Positions 43,614 through 55,564 of a stretch of 64,000 nt of DNA are shown piece after piece. How positions within the stretch are numbered: the stretch's first letter is position 1; the number at the start of each line of letters is the position of its first letter. A model generated the notes under the pieces. It saw nothing but the letters and a program-made list of their open reading frames with translations. It did not search any database and had not been told where the DNA came from. This DNA is from Puffinus mauretanicus (taxonomy: Eukaryota; Chordata; Aves; Procellariiformes; Procellariidae). Location: assembly GCA_023333565.1 (NCBI GenBank), contig JAJKFH010001810.1:1116001-1180000 (forward strand), in the 5' to 3' direction. Made by a program: the position numbers and the translations under genes.

Positions 43614-46600
43614 GTAAGTACTCAAAGATTTTTTTCTTTTTGCTTTCTTCTTCAGGGAGAAAAGCCACCTATCTGAACTGGGAGATTAAATGGCAACATT
43701 TATGTATGAGTAGTTATTCCTCCAGGCAGAACTTCAAGTACTGTGAATGTATACTTAAGAGGACTACGAGTGTAGCTGCCCCGGAAAAGCTATAGCCACT
43801 TCTGTTGTTCGTGTTGCTTGGGAAGCTGGAACTGAAGGAAAAAGGCTTTCTTGCCTCTCACGAAAAACTAAAATAGTATCTGGCTGTTTCCACAAAGTAC
43901 CACTGTGAGTTTCCGTGCCCTTAAGTCTGTATCAGTAGCACAGCTGCTGCTGCTGCAGATTACAATTTTTTTTGTTCCTGCTCGTCTCTTCCCATGACTA
44001 AAGGGAGAAGACCTGATACAGAAAAAGAAGCGGCCTCTTGCTTGCAACATATTTACTAGCCTACCCTCCTGTCTGCTCCATCTCCCAGACACACATAGTC
44101 TTCCCTACATTTTGTGAGGCTACAGAATTTATCAGTCCTAGTATCTGTACTCATGATATGCATGACTGTCTGAAAAGGGTTTCTTTTTTAACTTGGAGGT
44201 GTTTGTTCTTTTTCATGTTAACCCTTCCCAGACTGCAAATCAAAGACATAACTTCAGCTTCCATGTCTGTACTGTCTGTTAAAAAAAACCTCAAAACCAA
44301 ACTTTTGGCATCAGCCTAATACCAATGAAGAGAAAAGCCTGAAATGTCGTATAACATTGTACCCTTGCTTTCACAAGTGATCCAACACTGGTGCTCAATT
44401 TATGATTTCTACTCTTTTTAAATAAAAAACCAAACCACTTTAGTAGGAGTGAGATACAGCTGTGTCGGCATGTTGTGCATAGTCTTCCACGTCCCCTCTT
44501 CCATTGCAGAGGTTTATCTTTGAAAGTGATATATAGACACTGAAATTAGATGCTCTGGCAAATCCCAGCTCTTAATGCCAGAGCAGAAAATTTTGCAGAA
44601 AGCTTGAGGCTAACCAGAATCAATCATAGTTGTTTGTGAGCCTTTTTTTTTTTCTTCCCCCCCCTGTCAGAATCCACAGAAGGGAATATGTGTTGAGTGG
44701 CAAGTCTGAAGCAAAGTCCCCAAAGCGAACCAAGAGGGAATATCACTTTGCAAGCGGTTCCTGGAATAACTCCAGACCTCAGAGCAAGCTGTATGGCTCC
44801 TAACCCGCCCTTCCTGGAGTTAGTCCTTGCGATTAGCCAGGAGCTTTCAGTCTGGGAACAGACAGCTGACTATAGCTTCAGACGAAAGGAGGGAAATAGG
44901 CATTTCCAGAGGGGGAAACTTGTGGAGCTGTACAAGAATCTTGCTACAAATATGCCAGTGGAGTAGAAGCAACATGGATGTTGGATCATAACAATGTAGG
45001 ATCTTTGAGAGTCTTTGAATAAAGCCATGAAAAGCAAACCAGGATTCCATCTGTAAACACCTCCAAAGGAGGTGCTGTTGTTAAATCCCTACTCACTCTC
45101 CACATCTCCTGCAGTACACAGGTGGTTTTATTAGTTTAGGGTGCTAGCTTTTCTTTGCCCAATACAAATAATTTTCATTTGGTCTGAAAAAATATTTCTA
45201 AATAGGCAAAAGTCTCTGCAGGTTATAGAAATATTGAAATCAGTGTTTAAAAAAAAAATAGAAGATGGAAATGTGTTCTGCTGATCATCATTGCCTCCAG
45301 AGACAGAAAAATAACTATATGCTCTTTTATGCACCATCATGATTTGTGATAAAAACCAGATCTGGTGTAGTAAGTGCTATACTAGGAAGCCTGGATGGAA
45401 TATGCAGCCTGTTTTAGTAGAAGCTGATCTTAGAAGATAGTCATTAAAGACATGTCTGTGTCAGAAACAAAACTATAGCTCTTAGGGAAACCATCTGGGA
45501 ATCGTAATTTCATTTACAAGTATGCTTCAGTGAATTGGCGTTCACGTTAATTGTCTCCCGTAATTCCTCCGTACTGCATCATATTACCCTACTGGCAGAA
45601 GTCAAGATCCTAAATTTCATCCATTTTTAAGGGATTTATCTATTTAGCTTAGAAATGATCCTTAGCCATGTGTTATCAGGAATAGTGAAATGAAATAATT
45701 TGGGAACTGGGTATCTAATAGAGAAGGTGTAATATCCCCTGAATCTCGAAAGACCATTGTCATCTCTCGTGAATAACTACTTTGTTCCCACTATGATAAC
45801 CAGTGTGCCTGGCAGGCTTTGCCTTCCAAGAAATTGGAGGATACATAATAGCCCATTGCAGCTGAAAAAAATCAGCATCTATCTTGGAATAGGTAGCAGT
45901 ACCAAGGAGAAAACTTGCACCAAGGCTTACAGGGCCAATAGCATACAGAAAAACCTGCCCTCAGAATATCCTCATGCATTGTAAGTCAACTGGATGTCCT
46001 CCTTTTTTTTTTTTTTTTGGTACCTGATACCAGTTATAAAACACCTTGTGGTCTCTTCAAGTATCAGAACTCATCTGAATGGGTGATAAATGGTGTCTCA
46101 CAGATTGGAAAGGTTGCTGCTATATATCTTCACATAGCTCTCCAGAGTCAGATAAAATACAGGAAAGAAGCAGCAGCAGCAGTAATATTCATGCCTTTTT
46201 GCTAAGAAGGCTCTGGCTCGCAATGCTGATTAGCATGAGAGCAGGATTTTCAAAATACTTCTTTCTTCATTAGGGAGATTTAAGTAATCAAATTCCGCTC
46301 TCTTGTTCATAGCAACTCAAAATAAATACCCGCATGAAACGGTGGTCACTTTCATGAACTTTATAGGAAAGCTAACAAACCTGGTTTATTCTTCAGTTGG
46401 AGTCAAAGCAATAATGTGGATATATTGTGTCTAGCATCTTTGTACTTGGATGTCTTGGTCCTATTGCTGCATTAAATGCATTTTTTCTTATGTTCTTTAA
46501 AACGGTCCCTTTAAATAGGCCTATGTTTAGCCTATTAAGGGAAGAGAATCTGCTTTAAAAGTTAGTACATCCCTTTGGAAACCATTCTGGCAGTGTTACC

Positions 46601-47188
46601 TACATGGATTTATAGCTAATGCATACTTTCTGATTTGTCCTAAAGCAAAGCACTGATTATTATGATCATATATTGAGTTGGAAGCCTTCTTGGATGAGAC
46701 CCAGAATGATACTTGTACTTTGGAAAAGTCCTCCTAATAGCCATAACCACAAATTTCCTCAGTATATGTGATAAATATTTATTTTTCCTTTCAAGGATAA
46801 ATATTAAGATCATCAGTGCTTTTACAAAATGGAAGTGGGGAAATCATATGTTTTGTAATGGGATCTGCTTGTTAAAGGGCCATGGTGTTCTGAAAACATT
46901 AATACGTGCATTTGCGAAATTATTTATAATGGTCACCTGGTGACAAATTTGAGCAGGTGTCTTTTTCAATAGCCAGAAGTAAATAAGAACACATAATTCT
47001 TAATTCTGAGCTGTTCATATTTAAAGAGTAATTATGTTTCGCATACTGGAGTTGATGATGCTATGAAAATCCTCTTTTGATAATTCTCCTTATATTATTA
47101 CAGTAAAGAATAAGAAAACTCTGCGTACTTGAAATAATCTTTTTCTCTCTCTTTTTGTCTCTCCTCTTTCTTTTTGTTTCTCATCTAG
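43614..47188. other. Stretch without recognised gene
   Basis: Includes a T-run/C-run at 44641-44670 that ends in CTGTCAG like a splice acceptor, a poly-T at 46001-46018, and short CTG/CAG runs at 43942-43955 and 46168-46181. No gene or interspersed repeat recognised. Confidence 0.5.
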
Positions 47189-47238
47189 CAAGATATGTTT
47201 GCTCGGTCAACCTACACAATATTTACAGGTTTATAAAT
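47189..47238 (+). other. Exon-like 50-bp segment
   Basis: Preceded by about 50 bases of nearly pure pyrimidine (47138-47185) ending ATCTAG and followed by GTAAGTTTC. The acceptor and donor together are the best-looking pair noticed on the plus strand. Two of three frames are open across it, one giving RYVCSVNLHNIYRFIN. No family recognised. Confidence 0.22.
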
Positions 47239-50200
47239 GTAAGTTTCTATCAGAAGTTGTCACTGTATTAAGTTGGAGACCTGTCATGCCTGTGATCTGT
47301 GGTAAGAGACACTAAGAAAAAAACACCAAGGAGGCATAACTCCTCTGTAATTTAGGAAAACAGAGTGGAGTTCTGGTTATAAAAGTTGCATCAGCGGATT
47401 AATTTTCAGGGGTACTTGATATTAGCAGAAGAACGTGACAATTATTGTTATGATGGAAAGCTGCCATCCATTTTAATGGATCTGCAGACATTATTAAAGG
47501 GCGTAGAAATGAAAAAAACCAAGCCAAGTACAAATACATGTAGTTTACAATTGTGGTAGGGTAGGAGTCTTAGTCTGTTATTTTGTGAAGTTACAACTGC
47601 TGACAGACTTCCAAGCAGAAAGTATGTAGTACTGTGGATTTGCCAATGCTATTTGCATGAGAAAAAAACATGTTTTTCCCTCGGGGCTTCCGAGGTTTTC
47701 TGAAAATTCGGCATTTTTTGTGCTAAAATGTTAATAAGCATTAGTAGCTCATTTCCCTTCATCTCCCCTGGGGAAATGAGGCTTTTGCAGTCACACTGTC
47801 TCTGAATGCAGGTAGTGGGATGCAGGTTATAACTTCAAAATCAGTTGTCCAACTTAAGCCAGGTTTGACAGAGAGATGAGTTTCCAATAATTGTGTACTG
47901 CAGGCTTTGGGAAGAGGGGGAGTCAAGTACAAAGCTTCAGTTTGAACACAGTAATATCAGACATTGGAGAATTCACATGGGAAAGAGGTGATGTCAATGC
48001 CCCATGCTGGACTGGTACGTTTACCAATACTTTTCTTGTTCTGACTTTTGTAAATAAAAGGGTAGCAAATGTAGAGGAAAACAAAACAACCCCATCAACA
48101 ACTTCAGTTTTGTTTCTGTGTCTGATCTGGTTCTAGGAAAACTCACACTTGCACAAGGAGCCAGTAATAGAGCTGCAAGCAGCATAGTGAAAGGTCTTCT
48201 GTGTTGTATCTACTGGAACATGCCTTTGTTTCTAACATTGCTCCTGATGTTTGTAAACACTGCTCCTATTGTTTGTAGATTTTTCTAGGAAAAAGATAAA
48301 AGCTTATTGTTTAAAATGCTTATTTGACTTATAGCTTAGGTAATAAATTCAAGCCAAAAGGCACCTTTATATTGTCTTTAAAAGTTCTTAAAAAGTTCTG
48401 CCCACAGCATCTTGGGAGTCTTATTCCAGCCTGTGGCTAGGTTCATTCCACAGTATGCACCGCAGACCGCGCTGCCCCATCCTCCATGCCTCTTGGTTCC
48501 TTTCAACAGGGAAGAAATTCACAGGCAAATGCCACCCCAGGAACATTCCTGGATTTCACAGCTCTGATGTGGTCTATGAATGCTATCCCTTGAGTTGACC
48601 TTCTTCACCATAAGAAGAAAAATGATCTCTCTACTAGTATTTGTCTCAATTCAAATGTCTTTTGTAGTGGCTTACAAACGTATGAAGCTGTTTCTTCTTC
48701 TTGCAGCTACTACCATATTCACATCTGTACCTCCCTTAATTGTGTTGGACGCAGAAATATCTCTTACTAGAATGAGCACCAGATTTTTCAGTGTCACTGC
48801 AGTCCCATCCATCAAGAACTTTATCCATCATCTGATTGTATTAACCTTGAGTGATTTCACTAGTTCAGCAGAACACAAAAAAAACCCTTTACCAGTTCTG
48901 TCTCTATTCTTTAAATGTAGAACAGCTCAAATATATAGGCAAATAAGCACAGAGCCAGCCAGTCATATATTGCTACCTAGAGTAATTTTACTGGATTTCA
49001 ATATTGATTTCTGTTTCATTAGACTGAGATGTACAGTGGGCAACAAAAAAATCATATTCTTCTGGGACTGCTGTTGACCTCAACCTGGAACATATTTTCA
49101 GAATCCATCACAATGCTCTCATATTAAAGATATTAAACAGGGAACTTTTGCAGCATGTATCTCCTTGAAAACATACAAGGCTGGTAAGTCCATGCAGAAA
49201 GCAGTACAGTCTCCATCAGCTTCTCTGTCACTTTGAGTGCATTTCTCAGGATAGAATCAATGACACTTCCAGCTCCAGCATCATCTGGCCACTTCAAATT
49301 CACAAGATATTTAGAAGAAAAGGTCATGAAACCTGCTGGACATAAGATGAATCAGTGACTCTTCCTTGCATAAAAGACAGAAATGCACAAAATTTCATAA
49401 AGATTAGGGGGTGAGGGGAGTGTGGTGGTGGTGGTGTCTGTCTTATGATCCCAGAAGTATGTTGCCTTATGACATAGGTCATCTTAGTCTGGTTTTTAAA
49501 CTAAATAATCATTTGAGAGAATTCTATTCCTTTGTAAAAACACGTCCTATCTTCAGATTTTACTGAACACTTTGTATGCATTTTCTAAAGAGCTTGTTTT
49601 AAAAAAACTAACCAAACCATTAATAGGACTTTTAGAGCCTTAGAGGCTCTATTTAAAGGCTTTAGTTCTTAATTTTACCCAGCTTTGATGTAATTATGTC
49701 TGCAAAAATTTTGCATACTAAGTCCCTGGCTTCACTGAACACAAGCGACATCTTTTCTTCCACTGTTCCAATTAAAACAAACATCTAATTCGGCTGTGGC
49801 CTGCAAATCCATCAAGAATGGTGCGAGATGTGATTATTACACAACATTGTAGCATACAGAAAGTAGTGAATGAAAAATTCCCTTCTCATACGCATAGGCG
49901 TACCAACACTCGTGTCACTGCTCATGACCACTTAGCTCCTGGGGTTATAGCAGGAAAATGTTTTGCTATTTCTGCCATGCTATAGTTGCTGCTGCTCGTT
50001 AGATACAGTGGGCAAGGACAACAGTAAAAATTCAGGTCTGTTGGACCTGATAAGTGCTTGGATCCTGTGCAAAGATGTTTTGAAGTAATGTGTTATAGTA
50101 GTTGTCTATTTCTATTCCAGACACAATAAATGGTTATGGAGGTTTTTCTTTGCAGCCCACCCCTTCTGTATCTTCTACCTTTGGCTCTACTGGAGAAGAT

Positions 50201-53200
50201 GGGTTTTACACAAAATGTTTTTCATTTCTTATTTGCGGCTCGTGTTAAGAAATTTGCCATTTAAATAAAGGCACTGAACTCAATAAATAATTGAATTAAA
50301 AATGGGGAGTTATCTAGGCATCAAATTTGTTTAGTAATTTGTTTTCACAGTGCCACTGTGTATGTATTTCTTTTCTGCATGTCAGTTGGTTAATCTGTTT
50401 CAACAGCTACTTAATTTTATGAGCCAAGATATAGGGCTGAGCATCTATTCGAAAGTATTTCTTGTGAGGCACTTGCCCAAGGCTAGTTTCTTATTTAAAT
50501 GAAGAGCCCCCTAAAGCATAGCAGCTAAGTAAATGTACCTGGGTGTGTTTGAAATATTATGCCTCTCTCTGTTACTAATCAGCATAGAAATGAGACTGAA
50601 AATCAGTGTGTGAAAACGAGTGTTAATATGAGATTCTTGTTTTTTTCTGGTTTCTTTTGAAGAGGAACTAACTAGTCTTTGTTCTTTCCTCCTTTTACTT
50701 TTTTGTATCTCTTGTCCTTTCAGGATGATATTTTTTTAGATATCCCCGTATGCATTAAAAATGTCAAGTATTTGTAATGTGCTGTGATTTTAAAAGTTGC
50801 ACAGTTTATGCTATTCTGGCTGATCAGAGATGGGCTGTTGAGCCTTTGAAAGAAAGGGGAACCAGCAGCCTCTCCTCTCATCGTCTTTATTCTGAGTAGG
50901 GAAATGAAATGAAAAGGCTAAAGTAGTGCTCAAGTGTGTAAATGTAACATGAGCGCAGGGTGCAGCAGCTGAAGGACAGCATCGTACCACACTGAGTCCA
51001 ACTCCCGGCTGCCTCTTGCATCCCGCCAGGGCCACCCAAGCTTCTCTCAGCATCTCTCTGTGCAGATATAACTAAAGCCATAGGAATAGGAAGAGTTGCT
51101 CCATATGCCAAGGAGAGATTAAATTATTTTGTATTCTGATGATGTTCTAACCTCCCTCTGTTGCAGGCATTTTTAATATAATTTTGGTGCTCAAAAAGAG
51201 TCAGAAATGTGTTGATCCCATTCTGGGGGAAAAAACCTCCAAAAAAGTGGACTCTGTTTTTTGCTTGTCATCTGTATTAAATTCTTAGGTACCCGCAATG
51301 ACTGTGAGACAACAAAAGATCCGGTGGGTTAAGAGACAATGTTGAACTGCTAAGTAGGGGAGAAAAATGTGTGATACCTCGGAATTCTCTGTTTATGGAG
51401 GATTAATAGCCAAAATGTTTAGAGAAAGAAACTGCTTTCTGAAGAAGCATGGGTTTTTCTATCAATACATCTCCAGTCAAGATAAAAATAAAAAATGTAT
51501 GTGGTGGAAAGATGGAATGGGTGAGGGGGAATGTCTTCTGTTCATAACTTATCTGCTAGAAGTAAAAAGATAACCGTTTCTTAAAAAAATATCCTTGGTA
51601 GCTGACCTCTAAGCCTATTTTTAGACTCTATTTTTATTCATTTTTATTTTCTGACAGGTGACAGTTAAAAAGCCATCTTATTTCCTACTGAAACATTTTA
51701 TTCCCTTTCAATTTGCTTTCTGGAGTCTTAAAATGACAAAGCTATTCCTAGTCCTGTCCTTGTGGCGTTTAAACAAAATTGAACAAAATATAGTATACTA
51801 TCTGAACAGAAGCTACAAGAAAGGACAGCCATAAGGAGAAGTGTGTTTGTGTAAAATTGTTTGAGCTATGATATTGCTCTGCATTGCATGACCAAATGCA
51901 AATATTGCATTTAAAGAAAAATGGTAAAGGAAGCCATGAAGACTGGAGAGTAACTGAAAAAATTTTTTTTCATATGGAAAAAAACAGCAGAGAATCTAAA
52001 CAGTGGATTCTGGTAGGGCATGTGTGAAAACAACGATTAAAAAAAATAGGAAATGGAGCACTATGTGCAGGAAAGGACAAGAAAAGAGAAAGTAATAGAG
52101 ATTAAAGGAACAATAGAAAAACTGGAATAAAAGAGCAAAAGGAAGATGAAGAAAAAAACAATGTAAGATTTGAAATAAGACAAAATTGAGCTTTAAGAGG
52201 CTAAATGGGGAATTAAAGAAATAAGAAAATAAAATCCAGAGTTGGGGTAAACTGGTGTCTTTGGCAGTGGATGTTTAAGAAATGTTGAACATTGTATGTA
52301 AATTTTCTCGGATAAATTGGTAATCTTGTGGCACTAATATCACTTAAGCTTGCAAAAATTTTTGCTTTCAGGGAAGGCACCACAAAAAGTAACTTCCTGG
52401 ACAACCCCAGCAATTTCGAGTTTTAATAAATAAAAGGCTAAAAGCAATTAATGGAAATGATCTGTTAAGTACTTGCTGGTAAAAATTCCTCTTAAAATGC
52501 TATTTCTAGGTTTATGTCCCCTATAGTTTTTTAAATATCCCAGAACTGTTAGAGTTCCCACAACTTCCCTCGAGCAATTATTTCACAATTTAAGAAAGCT
52601 GTGAAGATAACTTCTGAGCTCAGCTTCAGTCTTTGTCTTTTACTCAGTTAATTGCACATCCATGGGCTAATGTAAAGCGACTCTTTCAGTATCAGCTTTT
52701 GTCCCGTACAAAACTGTTTCCAAGACCCTTCTGAGCTGTTGTTTAGCTGAATCGCATATGTATTTAAAACAATCTTTTTAGCTATTTCTTTCGCTTCCCA
52801 GGTCATCTTGTTGCTCTCCTATGGTTCTTTTCTGGCCTCTCTGCAGTTTTGCTTTCTTTCCTCTACATTATGCAAAGCTGAGATGCTTGATTTTACGTGG
52901 ATGCCAGGGTGTGTTACCGCAATAGAAACAATTGCTGTCGTATCTTTATCTGCATTGTCTCTAACTTGTGATATTTAATGTGAAGGTCAGAATGGGAATT
53001 AAGCACAGGTAATCAAGGTGTGATCTGATCTCTGGGGTTTTTTTTGTTTGTTTTGGGGGTTTTTTTTCCCTTTTTTTTTTTCTCCTCAGTCTCTGGCACA
53101 ATGGAAGCATTCCCCCCCACAAAAATACGTGCTTGGACACTCCTTTATGGCACCGCTGCCAAAATGGGGGACACAGCCCCCAGATTTGTTCACATAGGCC

Positions 53201-55204
53201 TCCAGTGCTTGCAGCCAGATGGACAAGCTGGCGGGCTTTTGTAGCCAGCCCTGTGCTGCTCCAGTGCTTCCGCTAGCTTGGACATGGGCGACGGTTGTGT
53301 TGCAGCCTGCCAGTGGATGCCTTAAACATTTGCATGTGGAATATGCTCAGGCAGCGGCGTCGGCAAGCCCCGGGGCTGGCTGTGCACCGGGCCCTGGCAG
53401 ACCGCGGGGGGAGAGGGGATGCGTAGGTCCCACAGCCCTGATCCCCCAGGATCTGGCAGCTCCTCAATCCTCTGCTTCCAGGCTAGAGCATATGGGCAGG
53501 GAGGGCCCAAAAGAGGCAGGAAAGAGGCAGAAGGGAAGGACAGATCAAGAGCTTAATTAGGTAAATGAGTAGTTTTAAAACTGTTTTTATAAACTGCAGC
53601 CTATACAATTAAAGGTCTGAGATCCTCTCCATGCCCCAAGCTCGATGCAGTTTGCAATGCTGAACTGTTATCATTTAGTTAGAGGCATGTCCAGCATGCA
53701 TATCCAAGTAAGATGCTGCAGTCCTCATCCATGGAAAAGAAGTTGGCAGGTAGTTTGAAATGATTTGCCATAAATAAACAGGGATCGTTGGACAGCAAAC
53801 CTCATTTGCCGACAGCTATCAAATATTCTACTGAGAGAACAGTGCAGTAACTAAACAGTGCAGTTTACAAATTATTTTGTTCAGTGGGGTTTTTGTATCA
53901 TGTCAAGAGTCCTGCACTGGACAGAGTTTTGCATGGCTTCCCGTGGTGATTTCGGGTTTGGTTTGTATGATGCATGTGTCCCCTAATTCCAGTTCCAGTT
54001 CGTCAGTATCCAGTTGCGGAAACACTCCTTGTTCTTTTCAGTGCAAGTTCAGCTCCAGTCTTGCTGAGGTCTAAGAAGACACTAAATTACCACATCTATT
54101 GAACAAGGAACACAACTAGGCCATTCCTACTTAAGTAACCTGATTTTGGCTGTACTAAACCCAGACCTAAGATCTGCCCCTGTCCTTGGTGGTGGCTGCC
54201 AGAGGTGTTTGAGGAGGCGTCTGAGGATAGGACAGTCAGGTAGTGATACTTCTCCAGAATGCTTTGATTGCTTCCAGCACATCACAACTCATAGATTTTA
54301 TAAATTACAGGAGATGACTGATATTCGGTAGTTGTCAATGGATTTTTCTTCCATACATTTGTCCAGTCATTTTGTGAACTGAGGTAAGCATTGCAAGCTC
54401 TGCGGGAAGGAATAACACAGCTTAACAGCAAGATGTGTGGAGAAGTATCTTCTGTTCAAATCTGTCATGTGATACCATCTTTTGATGCCCCTTAATCCTT
54501 GTGTAGGAAGGCAGTGAACAAGCATTACCTATTCAGCTGCTCCATACCATTCCAGATTTCTTAGATTTCTTTCCTGTCTCACTCCAGCTTTATCTTTTCC
54601 AGGTTCAGGAATCCCAGTGTATACAGCCTGTGTCCTCTCCTGTAATATTTCCTAATTTGCTTTATTTCAGTTTGAGTTACTGTACCTAATGGGCTTTGTA
54701 TTCATTCCCCCAGTACTTCTTAACTGTGTTGATGTGTTTGTGGGGTTTCTTTCTCTAAAATCCTAACCTTGAGATCTCATTCCTCAGTGGTGATAACTAT
54801 TTCAGAGCCAACCACAGCATACATTCTTATTTTTTTTCCTCACATGTATCAATTCATTTTCATTTATATTTGATTTTGTCTTTCTTACCACTTAATGTCT
54901 TGAAGTTCTTCTACAACATATTGAATTGGCCTTTGTCTTTACTCCATGGAATAATTTATATTCGCCACCACCATTGTTACTGCACTGTTCATTCCCTCAT
55001 CTGGATAGAACATGCCCCCTTCCTGATTTTTTTTTTTTTTTTTTCATCTTTGCTGGTCCAGCTGTAAATACACAAGAGAAAATAAAATTGAGATCTCTCT
55101 GTCTTGAATAGGCTTCCTAAAGCCTCATGCAAATTTGACTCAGCCTGTGGCTAAACCTTGACAGCTCTCGAGATACCAGCTTTACCTTCTCCTATCACTG
55201 ACAG
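47239..55204. other. Long AT-rich stretch without recognised gene
   Basis: The longest open frame is 48580-49077 (+, 165 codons), hydrophobic and unrecognised, in AT-rich DNA. 49411-49440 has a GGTGGTGG-rich patch. 53041-53091 is T-rich, ends CTCCTCAG like an acceptor and leads into a GC-richer patch to ~53540 with open frames but no known family. No interspersed repeat identified. Confidence 0.5.
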
Positions 55205-55561
55205 GCTGTTCCACCTGCCTGCCAAAGAGAAAGTCTCCAGCTAAACGAGGCACAGCAAAGGCAAGAGGAGATACTGCAAAGGCAATTAGCAGGAGAGGTA
55301 TTAACATCAGAAAGCACAGAAGAGGCAGCTGCTGCAAACTTACCAGTAGAGGTAGAGAGGAATGGGGAAATGGCAGCCAGGGTAACAGCAGCTCGGTCAG
55401 ACGTGATTTTTCCTCCACCTTTCGCTGAGCCAATGGAGATACCGGTTTTAACTATGTCTTTGCAAGGTTTTGTTTTAGGAGCTCAGAGGCTGCAGGTGCT
55501 GTGGCTTTTGCTGCTGATCTACGGTAGCGATAGTTGCGTTACAAGGAATAGCAGGTGTTTC
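55205..55561 (+). other. Open, protein-like segment after a splice-acceptor-like site
   Basis: A pyrimidine-rich CTTCTCCTATCACTGACAG ends at 55204. The frame that follows has a TGA just before the acceptor and then stays open for 119 codons to a TAA. The first ~60 codons are Gln/Glu/Ala-rich (for example LQLNEAQQRQEEILQRQL), which reads like a helical protein segment and not like AT-rich noise. Donor-like sites at about 55352 and 55382 could end an exon. No family recognised; it could also be an old processed fragment. Confidence 0.25.
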
Positions 55562-55564
55562 TAA

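Noticed and set aside
44641..44966. Exon after the T/C tract ending CTGTCAG
   Set aside because: The candidate frame has a TGA shortly after the acceptor-like site, and no clear donor follows.
48580..49077. 165-codon hydrophobic plus-strand frame as a membrane protein gene
   Set aside because: AT-rich sequence gives Phe/Ile/Leu-rich frames readily; no recognised family, no promoter or splice context.
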